Position numbers and translations under genes: made by a program. Below the pieces are notes generated by a model. The model was given only the letters and a program-made list of their open reading frames with translations, ran no database searches and was not told the origin of the DNA. A stretch of DNA of 9,635 bases, from assembly GCA_021772595.1 (NCBI GenBank), contig JAJFLS010000647.1, positions 1 to 9,635 of the forward strand, written 5' to 3'. The DNA comes from Opitutales bacterium. Lineage in GTDB: Bacteria; Verrucomicrobiota; Verrucomicrobiia; Opitutales; Opitutaceae. Positions 1 through 7,007 of this stretch are shown here, one piece after another. The stretch's first letter is position 1. Every line of letters starts with the position of its first letter.

Positions 1-435
1 ATAGCGTATTCGATAGGCTATTGGATCTACTTCCAGAAAACGGACATGGGGTCCACACCTGAGGAGGATCTCCAACTGGCGCTCCAAACGATGGATGAAG
101 CGGCCGCGTTAGCCCAGGCCAGTGGCGATTCAAAGCCGCTCGACAGCGCCGGGCTTTGGGCGATGAGTCAAGATACGGAAATAGTGGCGGCGGGCCAGTC
201 CACCTACACGACCATGTGCGCGGCCTGTCATGGGCCGGAGTTGCAAGGGGCGATCGGCGTGAGCCTGATTGATTCCGAGTGGGTGCACGGCGACGATCCG
301 CTCATTATCCGGGGAACGATTACGAACGGCGTTCTTGAAAAAGGCATGCCGCCATGGGGGCCGATCTTGGGCGCGAAGAAAGTCAATGAAGTGACGGCTT
401 TCGTACTCAGCCATCATCAGCAACCGTCCTCTTGA
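1..435 (+). CDS. ccoP: cbb3-type cytochrome c oxidase subunit III, C-terminal part (5' end outside window)
   Basis: This is the membrane-anchored cytochrome c subunit that passes electrons to the CcoN/CcoO core of the high-affinity cbb3 oxidase. The frame is open from base 1, so the gene starts upstream. The first visible residues (IAYSIGYWIYFQ) look like the end of a membrane span. An Ala/Glu-rich linker follows, then one cytochrome c domain with CAACH at bases 217-231 and a likely axial Met in KGMPPWG. Canonical CcoP carries two heme c domains after its anchor. Only one fits here, because the membrane span lies about 70 residues before the single CXXCH and the protein stops about 67 residues after it. 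The stop is 25 bases before ccoG, as expected in one operon. The assignment rests on this domain layout plus the ccoG/ccoI neighbours. A general membrane-bound monoheme cytochrome is the alternative. Confidence 0.85.
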   Translation: MAYSIGYWIYFQKTDMGSTPEEDLQLALQTMDEAAALAQASGDSKPLDSAGLWAMSQDTEIVAAGQSTYTTMCAACHGPELQGAIGVSLIDSEWVHGDDPLIIRGTITNGVLEKGMPPWGPILGAKKVNEVTAFVLSHHQQPSS

Positions 436-460
436 CGGAAGCTTTTAGGGAGAGATAAGA

Positions 461-1873
461 ATGACGCGCGGTCCGACGGAGCATTCACCCAGGAGGGAGG
501 AGCTGACATCCATCAATCAAGATGGATCTCGGCATATCATCCATCCTGCGGATGCTCGGGGCGTATTCACGTTGGCTCGCAAGATTGTAGGGAGCGTATT
601 GATTTTGCTATACGCTTCGCTGCCTTGGATTCCGATCAATGGCTACCCGGCTGTTTATTTGGATACAGAGCAAATGCGGTTCCACTTTCTGGGGCTCACC
701 TTCGCTTCGCAAGATTTGTGGCTGGCATTCTTTCTGATATCCGGCCTCGGATTCGGGCTGTTTTACGTCACCGCGCTGGCCGGTCGGATCTGGTGCGGAT
801 GGGCGTGCCCGCAAACAGTGTTTCTGGAGCATGTCTATCGCCGAATCGAACGCTGGATCGAAGGAGAGGCTTCCGCTCGAAAACGATTGGATCGAGCGCC
901 GCTGGGTGGTGAGCGAATTTTCAAGCGCGGGCTGAAGCATTTTGCATTCGTATTGGTTTCGCTTGGACTGGCTCACATGTTCATGGCCTACTTCCTGTCG
1001 GTCCCGAACTTGTGGCAAATGATGCGACAATCTCCGGGAGAGAACTGGGGCGTGTTTCTGTTTGTCTTCGTGTATTCGGGATTCCTTTACTTCAACTTTG
1101 CTTGGTTTCGCGAGCAGCTGTGCATCATTATCTGTCCGTACGGTCGGCTTCAATCCGCGTTGATCGACGATAATTCTCTCGTAATCGGCTACGACGAGGC
1201 GCGAGGCGAACCGAGAGGCAAGGCGAGTCAAGAAGGGGCGGGTGATTGCGTGGATTGCAATCGATGTGTCCAGGTTTGCCCGACGGGAATTGATATTCGT
1301 CAGGGGCTGCAGATGGAGTGTATCGGCTGCGCGGCGTGCGTGGACGCTTGCGACGCGATAATGGATCGGTTGAAGCGACCTCGTGGACTCGTGCGCTACG
1401 ACTCGGAGCGCGGATTGTCGGGACAGAAGACACAGATAGTGAGGCCTCGCATCATCCTCTATACGGTCTTGCTCTTTATTGGTGCAGCCGTATTCGAATT
1501 TTCGCTACGCGGCGTGAGCGAAGCGACGGTTACTGCTTGGAGGGTGAGTGGGCCGCCGTATTATTTGGATGAGTCTCATGTACGAAATCAGTTTTTCGTC
1601 CGGGTTACCAACAAGCGTAACGAAGACCGGTCTTATCGCATCGTCTTCGAGAATCTGCCGTCGAGCGCGGAGGCAAGCGGGGTGGATGAGCAATTCTTGA
1701 TCGAAGGAAATGGCGAGGCCTTGCGGACGATTGTGATTCGCTCGCCGCGAGAGGGCTTCAGTGGACCGTTTGGGGCAGAGATCAGAGTATTAAGCGAGGA
1801 GGACGAGGCGATCGCGTTTCAGAAAATCAACTTCATCGGGCCGAGTCCCGAGTTTCTAGATACAGATGAGTAG
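461..1873 (+). CDS. ccoG: cytochrome c oxidase accessory protein CcoG (FixG/RdxA family)
   Basis: CcoG is a membrane iron-sulfur protein needed for cbb3 oxidase assembly; in studied species it is linked to reduction of copper for the oxidase. The 470 residues have the full family layout. Likely membrane spans lie near residues 40-60, 85-107, 160-180, 195-215 and 328-347. Paired-cysteine motifs WCGWACPQ (C112, C116) and CIIICPYG (C221, C225) are present. Two complete 4Fe-4S ferredoxin motifs follow: C263/C266/C269/C273 and C287/C290/C293/C297. The C-terminal 120 residues correspond to the Ig-like FixG_C domain. The start at 461 is backed by a purine-rich AGGGAGAG site at 447-454, six bases upstream. 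The stop overlaps the start of the next small gene by eight bases. Nothing suggests truncation. Confidence 0.96.
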   Translation: MTRGPTEHSPRREELTSINQDGSRHIIHPADARGVFTLARKIVGSVLILLYASLPWIPINGYPAVYLDTEQMRFHFLGLTFASQDLWLAFFLISGLGFGLFYVTALAGRIWCGWACPQTVFLEHVYRRIERWIEGEASARKRLDRAPLGGERIFKRGLKHFAFVLVSLGLAHMFMAYFLSVPNLWQMMRQSPGENWGVFLFVFVYSGFLYFNFAWFREQLCIIICPYGRLQSALIDDNSLVIGYDEARGEPRGKASQEGAGDCVDCNRCVQVCPTGIDIRQGLQMECIGCAACVDACDAIMDRLKRPRGLVRYDSERGLSGQKTQIVRPRIILYTVLLFIGAAVFEFSLRGVSEATVTAWRVSGPPYYLDESHVRNQFFVRVTNKRNEDRSYRIVFENLPSSAEASGVDEQFLIEGNGEALRTIVIRSPREGFSGPFGAEIRVLSEEDEAIAFQKINFIGPSPEFLDTDE

Positions 1874-2018
1874 GCAATCAAAATCGAATTCGTGGCTATC
1901 CCTTTGGATCTGGGTAGTATTGGCGTTTGCCGTACTGGTCAGCGCCTGGATCTGGCTAATCAATGTAGCGTCGGAGAACTTGCCTGAAGCGATTCCGCTT
2001 ACAAAGGAACTGAAATGA
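1866..2018 (+). CDS. 50-residue single-span membrane protein in the ccoH position
   Basis: This short gene is easily missed. It starts with ATG at 1866 inside the last codons of ccoG, and its TGA at 2016-2018 overlaps the ATG of the next gene (ATGA), so translation is probably coupled on both sides. The product has a polar basic N-terminus (MSRQSKSNSW), one Trp-rich hydrophobic span at about residues 10-33, and a short acidic tail ending LTKELK. Between ccoG and the later accessory genes one normally finds ccoH (FixH), a protein of about 150 residues with an N-terminal span. This product could be a reduced CcoH-like protein. It lacks the GQFDDLE-type motif of CcoS. No homology could be tested, so function is inferred from position only. 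That it is a real gene is supported by the two tight overlaps and the clean membrane-protein composition. Confidence 0.72.
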   Translation: MSRQSKSNSWLSLWIWVVLAFAVLVSAWIWLINVASENLPEAIPLTKELK

Positions 2019-2719
2019 CGCCGACTGAAACAATCGCTTTGATGAATCCGATTGCGGCCTGCGTTGCGGGAATGATTGCGAGTCTGCACTGTGTCGGGAT
2101 GTGTGGGCCGTTGGGCTGCGCGGTTTTGATGTCTGGCGATTCCAATAGACACGGGTTCGGGGTGGCGAGCTACCAACTGGGGCGCGTGATCAGCTATAGT
2201 CTTCTCGGCGGATTGGCGGGCGTGTTCGGCGGTCGACTGATCAATGAGATTGGGGGCGTTTCTCCGAAAGCGATTACTTTAGCGTTGGTGGTAGTTCTCT
2301 TAATGCTCGTTTTTCGGTTGGATCGGAGACTGGCACGTTTCGCTTGGGTTGGTCGGCTAAGTCGCGCTGCCATGACGCGAACTTTGAAAACGCCTCCATC
2401 CGCGAGAGGACTCGCGTTAGGTTTGGCGACGCCATTGCTGCCTTGCGGGCTTTTGTATTCAATGATTTGGGTCGCGGCGCTTTCGGGATCCGCGTATGGC
2501 GGGGCGCTGATCATGGCGAGTTTCTGCCTTGGATCGATGCCGGCTCTCGTGTCGTCGCTTCTAGGCTTTCGATGGATGTCGGGGCGCTTGTCGCCGAACG
2601 CGCTCGTTCGCTGGCAGCAAGGGATCGCACTGGTGGCGATCATGGTTTTGGTCGCTCGGTCGTTTATCGATATCGAAGCGCTGATGAATGGAGACGGATT
2701 TTGCCTGACGGTTTACTAG
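2015..2719 (+). CDS. TauE/SafE-like (DsbD_2/UreH-type) integral membrane protein of the cbb3 maturation cluster
   Basis: This 234-residue polytopic membrane protein has about six predicted spans. It shows the signature of the family often labelled sulfite exporter TauE/SafE near cbb3 genes. The first motif is SLHCVGMCGP (C26, C30, followed by C35) in the first span. The second is the loop LATPLLPCGLLY (C144) at the start of the fourth. The conserved cysteines in two membrane segments resemble DsbD-type thiol carriers. A role in thiol or metal handling during oxidase assembly is more likely than sulfite export, but that is inference. In several Proteobacteria a member of this family follows ccoI/ccoS. 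Here it precedes ccoI. The ATG lies in an ATGA overlap with the 50-residue gene, and the stop is five bases before ccoI, so it belongs to the operon. Confidence 0.85.
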   Translation: MTPTETIALMNPIAACVAGMIASLHCVGMCGPLGCAVLMSGDSNRHGFGVASYQLGRVISYSLLGGLAGVFGGRLINEIGGVSPKAITLALVVVLLMLVFRLDRRLARFAWVGRLSRAAMTRTLKTPPSARGLALGLATPLLPCGLLYSMIWVAALSGSAYGGALIMASFCLGSMPALVSSLLGFRWMSGRLSPNALVRWQQGIALVAIMVLVARSFIDIEALMNGDGFCLTVY

Positions 2720-2724
2720 GAACG

Positions 2725-5121
2725 ATGTATCGATTGGAATCCAGCACAGAGCACGTTCATCGAGGAGTCACGCACTGCCGACATTGCGGCTTGTCGTTTC
2801 GGGCTCATTCGGAGGAAGACGTATTCTGCTGCTCCGGCTGCGAATACGTGTATCGACTGATCAAGGACGAGGGGCTCGATCGTTTCTATAAACTGCAAGG
2901 CGGGAAAGGTCAGCCAGTGGGCAGTGGCGTTTTCTCGAAGCGGAGCTACGAGTGGTTGAAAGATCTCATTCGTCTTTCAGAAACGGAAGATTCGCGCTCT
3001 TCGGAATTGGAACTATCGCTTAGCGGTCTTTCGTGTGTGGGGTGCGTATGGCTGATTGAGACTCTCTTCAAGAAATCGCCTGGCACGATCTCGTGCCGGA
3101 TCGACGTGCAGCGTGGATTGATGCGCCTCTCTTGGCAGCGCGGCTCGTTTGACGGGGCTGAATTCGCCCGGAAGCTGCAATCGTATGGTTACGAGCTGGC
3201 GCCGGTAGGCCGGAAGAAAGACAGAGGGTTGGGCTCGATCGTATGGCGAATGGGGGTATGCGGGGCGTTCGCTCTGAACTCGATGCTGTATACGCTTCCC
3301 GGATACTTGGGAATGAATGAGACTTTCGCCTTTTCGGTTCATTTCGAATGGCTGTCGTTTTTGTTCGCGACCTTAAGCATGGCGTTTGGCGGAAGCTATT
3401 TTATTGGCCGTGCGTTTCAAGCGGCTCGAAACGGCGTTGTCCATTTGGATTTGCCGATAGCGATTGGATTGCTCTCGGCGTACGGAATCTCTCTATACGG
3501 CTGGGCCGTGGGGGATGGGCGACTGCTGTATTTCGATTTCGTTTCGACCTTCGTTTTTCTGATGTTGGCGGGCCGCTGGGCACAGGTGGTCGCGGTGGAG
3601 AAGAATCGGAATCGACTTTCGAGATTGGAGGTAAGCGCTCCGGAAGTGGAAATCCTCGGTGCCGATGGAAGTTTCGTTTTGAAGGAAGCAGATGCTCTGC
3701 GTCCAGGCGATGAATACAGAATATGCGCGGGCGACTGGGCACCGGTCGAGTCGACGCTCCAGTCTGAGAAAGCTCAGATGGGGATGGAGTGGATCAACGG
3801 AGAATCGGAGCCGCGCGTTTTCATGAAAGGCGCGGAGATCCCATCGGGCGCTCGACAGTTGGGAAGCGGTTTAATCGACTTGACTGCCCGCGAGATGTGG
3901 AGCGAGTCGCTTTTGAAGCGATTGACGGATCGGAAAGAAGAGAACCAGGATGCCGATAAGGTCGTTCATGTATGGATTTCTCGATACTTAATAACGGTAG
4001 TGCTTCTGTCGGTTATCGGATTTCTGGGATGGAGTTTCGCGGGCGATGTTCAAACGGGTATTCGAGCATTTGTCGCGACTCTGGTGATTTCGTGTCCGTG
4101 CGCGTTGGGGATTGCGTTGCCACTGGCTGACGAATTGGTGGTTGCGGCGTTGAGGCGAAATAGCGTCTTCGTGCGGTCCCGCACGTTTTGGAATCGCTTT
4201 TCAAAAGTGGATTCGATCGCTTTCGATAAAACGGGCACTCTGACTCGATTGAACCTGACGCTGGCGAATCCTGAGGAGCTTTCGTCCCTGGACCCGGAAT
4301 CGATCCACGCATTGAGCGGGCTGGTGGCGGATTCGAGGCATCCGGTCAGCGCTACTTTGCGAGAGCTTCTGATGGCGTCCGGCAACTGGAAGCCGATGGA
4401 GAATCTTGAGATACGAGAAGAAATCGGCAAGGGCGTCGACGGATTTCGGGAGGACGATGCTTGGCGTCTCGGCAAAGAGGACTGGGTCCTTGGAGTTTCT
4501 GGCGAATCGCGAACGTGTTTCGCTAAGAACGGGCGGCCGATCGCGTATTTCGTTTTTGAGGACGCTCCGAGAAATGGAGTATTGGAGGAGGTCGAGGCAT
4601 TGCGCTCGCGAGGTCTGAATTTGAATATGCTAAGCGGCGATGCTCGACCGCGTGTGGAGCGTCTGGCCCGGTGGCGTGATTGGGATCTGAAATCGGTTTT
4701 CGGAGAAATGTCTCCCGAGATGAAATCCGACTGGCTGGAGCGGAGAGATCCCAGTCGTTTTCTGATGATTGGGGATGGGGCCAACGACAGCTTGGCGTTT
4801 GCGAGTGCCGCGTGTTCGGGCGCGCCGGCGATCGATCAGTCGCTGTTGTCTTCGCAGGCGGATTTCTATTATCTGGGCGACGGGATCCAGGGGGCTCGCG
4901 CATTGTTCGAGGCGAGAGACGCTCGAAAGAAAGCGCTGCGGTGGCTATTGTCGTTTGCGATCGGCTACAACGTGATTGCGGGCGCGTTCGCGTTGTCGGG
5001 TTGGGTGACTCCCTTGATTGCGGCGGTTATGATGCCGGCGAGCTCAATCGTCAGTCTCGCCATTGTTTGGCTGCTTTTGGGGAGAGACGATGTTCATGGG
5101 AGGGAGTCCCGGGCGGGCTAG
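2725..5121 (+). CDS. ccoI: copper-translocating P1B-type ATPase of cbb3 oxidase maturation
   Basis: CcoI exports copper across the inner membrane for the binuclear centre of cbb3 oxidase. The 798 residues, from the ATG at 2725 with AGG just upstream, are complete for the family. An N-terminal cysteine-rich module has CRHC (18-21) and CCSGC (35-39). An HMA domain carries SCVGC (C104, C107). After paired spans comes the actuator domain, then the ion-binding CPC motif (C457, C459). Phosphorylation loop DKTGT has D501; HP is at 539-540 and GDGAND at 683-688. The last spans hold YN (748-749) and MPASS (770-774). The TGES loop of the actuator reads NGES (358-361), keeping the catalytic Glu. The frame stays open far upstream to 2344, but that stretch overlaps the preceding gene. 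Translation from 2725 gives the normal family N-terminus. Confidence 0.95.
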   Translation: MYRLESSTEHVHRGVTHCRHCGLSFRAHSEEDVFCCSGCEYVYRLIKDEGLDRFYKLQGGKGQPVGSGVFSKRSYEWLKDLIRLSETEDSRSSELELSLSGLSCVGCVWLIETLFKKSPGTISCRIDVQRGLMRLSWQRGSFDGAEFARKLQSYGYELAPVGRKKDRGLGSIVWRMGVCGAFALNSMLYTLPGYLGMNETFAFSVHFEWLSFLFATLSMAFGGSYFIGRAFQAARNGVVHLDLPIAIGLLSAYGISLYGWAVGDGRLLYFDFVSTFVFLMLAGRWAQVVAVEKNRNRLSRLEVSAPEVEILGADGSFVLKEADALRPGDEYRICAGDWAPVESTLQSEKAQMGMEWINGESEPRVFMKGAEIPSGARQLGSGLIDLTAREMWSESLLKRLTDRKEENQDADKVVHVWISRYLITVVLLSVIGFLGWSFAGDVQTGIRAFVATLVISCPCALGIALPLADELVVAALRRNSVFVRSRTFWNRFSKVDSIAFDKTGTLTRLNLTLANPEELSSLDPESIHALSGLVADSRHPVSATLRELLMASGNWKPMENLEIREEIGKGVDGFREDDAWRLGKEDWVLGVSGESRTCFAKNGRPIAYFVFEDAPRNGVLEEVEALRSRGLNLNMLSGDARPRVERLARWRDWDLKSVFGEMSPEMKSDWLERRDPSRFLMIGDGANDSLAFASAACSGAPAIDQSLLSSQADFYYLGDGIQGARALFEARDARKKALRWLLSFAIGYNVIAGAFALSGWVTPLIAAVMMPASSIVSLAIVWLLLGRDDVHGRESRAG

Positions 5122-5159
5122 AATTTTGTAGACCTTGGTGTAATGCGTTGTTCATCAAG

Positions 5160-5193
5160 CCTGCGGGCGGGACTTTCGGGTTTCGCTCGCAGG
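5160..5193 (+). terminator. stem-loop after ccoI, possible terminator of the cbb3 operon
   Basis: CCTGCGGGCG at 5160-5169 pairs with CGCTCGCAGG at 5184-5193: ten base pairs including one G-T wobble, around a 14-base loop. It lies 38 bases past the ccoI stop and is followed by TCATTTTA, which is only a weak U-tract. It may end the operon or protect its 3' end. The pairing is seen directly; termination is inferred. Confidence 0.45.
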
Positions 5194-5208
5194 TCATTTT
5201 ACGATACA

Positions 5209-5228
5209 GTTTCGATGGTTATTGAAAC
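5209..5228. promoter_or_regulatory. 20-base dyad upstream of the Rrf2 gene
   Basis: GTTTCGAT (5209-5216) and ATTGAAAC (5221-5228) form an 8-bp dyad with one G-T pair around GGTT. It lies in the 224-base spacer between ccoI and the Rrf2 gene, 117 bases before the start codon. It could be an operator or a second small hairpin behind the ccoI stem-loop. No convincing -35/-10 pair could be fixed next to it. Confidence 0.25.
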
Positions 5229-5309
5229 GCTCGATTATTCCGTCATGAGCAATTCCAAGAAAAATCGGCTTCTAATCGGCGGCAATTTCCGTCAATTCTC
5301 TGGAAACCC

Positions 5310-5328
5310 CGATTTTAACACTAAATCG
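5310..5328. promoter_or_regulatory. CGATTT-N7-AAATCG dyad just before the Rrf2 start, candidate operator
   Basis: Perfect 6-bp arms at 5310-5315 and 5323-5328 are separated by seven bases, ending 17 bases before the ATG at 5346. Rrf2 regulators usually bind imperfect AT-rich dyads and often repress their own gene, so an autoregulatory operator is plausible. A direct repeat AATCGGC (5263-5269 and 5274-5280) lies slightly upstream. No clear Shine-Dalgarno sequence is present between the dyad and the start codon. Confidence 0.3.
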
Positions 5329-5345
5329 CCCCAAATTGATTCTCT

Positions 5346-5804
5346 ATGTTCGGATACGGAAAAATGGCCAATTACGCGATCGCCAGCGTGAGTTTTCTCG
5401 CGGCGAATTTCGATAAGAAAGATTTCCGTGCGAACGCGGCCCGTATTGCCAAGGCCCGGACTTTATCCAAGCCGTTGGTCGGAAAGATCATGTCGCAAAT
5501 GTCGACGGCGGGGCTGGTGAACGGGACGCCGGGTCCTGGCGGGGGATTTTTTCTGGCCCGAGATCCAAAGGACATTCCATTGATTGAGATCGTGAAGCTC
5601 TTCGAGAAAGTGGAGGAGGGCCTGAGTTGCCCTTTTGGTCCCGACTGGTGTGGAACGGGCGATTATTGCCCCTTGCATTTCGAATTGGCTGAGAAGAACG
5701 ACGAAATGATCGACTGGCTCACTCGAACGACTCTCGATGTGTTCACGCAACACTCGGTGAAGCCTGATCGGGGAACTGATCCGGAGTTCGCTCCCAACGG
5801 CTGA
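5346..5804 (+). CDS. Rrf2-family transcriptional regulator with probable Fe-S cluster
   Basis: This is a 152-residue DNA-binding regulator of the Rrf2 family, to which IscR, NsrR and RirA belong. The N-terminus has the family pattern MFGYGKMANYAIASVSFLA. A winged helix-turn-helix follows at about residues 28-70, with wing motif GPGGGFFLARDP. The dimerisation helix after it carries C95, C102 and C108 (spacing C-x6-C-x5-C), which fits [2Fe-2S] or [4Fe-4S] binding as in IscR and NsrR. The ATG at 5346 puts the usual ten residues before the conserved YA; a second ATG at 5364 would cut them off. There is no clear ribosome binding site. The gene follows the cbb3 accessory genes and has its own downstream terminator. 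It may therefore sense Fe-S status, oxygen or NO and control the oxidase locus. The target is inferred from position only. Confidence 0.9.
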   Translation: MFGYGKMANYAIASVSFLAANFDKKDFRANAARIAKARTLSKPLVGKIMSQMSTAGLVNGTPGPGGGFFLARDPKDIPLIEIVKLFEKVEEGLSCPFGPDWCGTGDYCPLHFELAEKNDEMIDWLTRTTLDVFTQHSVKPDRGTDPEFAPNG

Positions 5805-5842
5805 TTGGGCCAGTTTTTGGCCCGAGGGCTCCTTTTTGTTTT
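5805..5842 (+). terminator. intrinsic terminator after the Rrf2 gene
   Basis: GGGCCA (5807-5812) pairs with TGGCCC (5818-5823) around GTTTT, and T-G and T-A pairs can extend the base of the stem. A short spacer leads to CTTTTTGTTTT (5832-5842). It starts directly after the Rrf2 stop codon. The ten-base gap between stem and T-run is longer than usual, but position and composition fit Rho-independent termination. Confidence 0.6.
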
Positions 5843-5900
5843 GCAATGACTGGCTGGGTCGGCGCTGATTTCTGTTTCGCTGAATATCGATTTTGCTGCT

Positions 5901-7007
5901 ATGAAAACTGCTACCGCTGAAACGCTTCTTCTCGGACCCGGTCCGTGCAATATTTCCGAATCAGTCCGCGAAGCGCTTTCGCGCCCGCTGCTGGGCCACT
6001 TGGATCCAGGATTTTTGGAGATCATGGAGTCGACCAAAGCCCAACTCCGGCAAGTCTTCAAAACGGAGAATACGGTGACTTTTCCGATCTCGGCCACAGG
6101 GAGCGCGGGGATGGAATTTCTCCTGGTCAATTTCCTCGAGGCAGGCGACAAGATCGTGGTCGGGGTCAATGGCGTTTTCGGCGGTCGCGTGGCGGCGTTG
6201 TCGGAGAAGCTGGGAGCTGAGTTGATCCGCGTCGAGCAAGAGTGGGGCCGAGCCGTGGATACGGAAGCGTTTTGCGAGGTCGTGAAACGCGAGTCCCCGA
6301 AGATTGCAGCATTGGTAAATGGCGAGACTTCGACGGGGGTCTGTCAGCCGATGGAAGGCGTGGGCGATGCCTGCCGGGAAGCGGGTTCGCTGCTGTTCAT
6401 GGATTGCGTGACTTCGCTGGCAGGGATGCCGGTGAGCGTGGACGACTGGGGCGTGGACATCGCTTTTTCGGGAACACAGAAATGCATTGGCGTGCCTCCT
6501 GGGTTGGCGCCGGTGACGGTGTCCGAGCGGGCGCTGGAAGTTTATCGAAATCGTTCCAGGCCGACGCCGAGTTTCTATTTCGATCTGGACGCGATCCTGG
6601 CCTATATCGATGGCGAGGGCGGCCGGAGCTATCACCACACGGCGCCGATTAGCATGGTTTTCGCCTTGGATGCGGGGCTGAAGGAGATTCTGGCCGAAGG
6701 GCTGGAAGCGCGCTGGGCGCGGCATGCGCGGGCGGCTGACTACCTTCGTTCGGAAATGGCGGCGTTTGGATTCAGTCCGGTCGTCCCGGAAGGAGAGCGT
6801 CTGAATCCGTTGACGACGCTCTACCTGCCGGAAGGGTTTGACGAGGCGGCGGTTCGCTCGGCGCTTTTGCGGGACCATGGCATCGAGGTAGGCGCGGGAC
6901 TGGGTCCACTCGCGGGCAAGATCTGGCGGATCGGGCTCATGGCGGGCAACGCGCGCGAAGAATCTGTGGACCGTCTCGTCGAGGCGCTCAAGCGGGAACT
7001 GAGTTAG
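5901..7007 (+). CDS. PLP-dependent aminotransferase, alanine/serine-glyoxylate type (class V)
   Basis: This 368-residue fold-type I aminotransferase uses pyridoxal phosphate to move an amino group between alanine or serine and a 2-oxo acid such as glyoxylate. It has the short N-terminal LLLGPGPCN motif of the AGXT/SGAT group. The cofactor loop ATGSAGME is at residues 66-72. The Asp that contacts the PLP nitrogen is in LLFMDCVTS (D168). The Schiff-base lysine is in SGTQKCIGVPPG (K194). A C-terminal WRIGLM holds R343, the expected carboxylate-binding Arg. Length and ends are normal. The ATG at 5901 has only a weak upstream purine signal. The terminator before it suggests its own promoter, but none could be fixed. 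The stop overlaps the convergent chemoreceptor by four bases. The exact substrate pair cannot be decided from sequence, and nothing links it to the oxidase genes. Confidence 0.88.
   Translation: MKTATAETLLLGPGPCNISESVREALSRPLLGHLDPGFLEIMESTKAQLRQVFKTENTVTFPISATGSAGMEFLLVNFLEAGDKIVVGVNGVFGGRVAALSEKLGAELIRVEQEWGRAVDTEAFCEVVKRESPKIAALVNGETSTGVCQPMEGVGDACREAGSLLFMDCVTSLAGMPVSVDDWGVDIAFSGTQKCIGVPPGLAPVTVSERALEVYRNRSRPTPSFYFDLDAILAYIDGEGGRSYHHTAPISMVFALDAGLKEILAEGLEARWARHARAADYLRSEMAAFGFSPVVPEGERLNPLTTLYLPEGFDEAAVRSALLRDHGIEVGAGLGPLAGKIWRIGLMAGNAREESVDRLVEALKRELS

Noticed and set aside
2344..2724. Open 5' extension of the ccoI frame by 127 codons
   Set aside because: It lies wholly inside the SafE-like gene, is Arg-rich without family features, and the ATG at 2725 gives the correct CcoI N-terminus.
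5143..5391. 82-codon + strand ORF between ccoI and the Rrf2 gene
   Set aside because: It has no ribosome binding site, covers the ccoI stem-loop and both dyads, runs into the Rrf2 gene, and has no recognisable protein character.
5783..5794. GGAG-TTCG-CTCC mini-hairpin near the end of the Rrf2 gene
   Set aside because: It is only four base pairs, lies inside coding sequence, and has the better terminator directly downstream.
5961..6878. Long minus-strand ORF opposite the aminotransferase (305 codons), and a similar one opposite ccoI (4050-4784)
   Set aside because: Both are Arg/Pro/Ser-rich shadows created by the codon bias of well-identified genes on the other strand.
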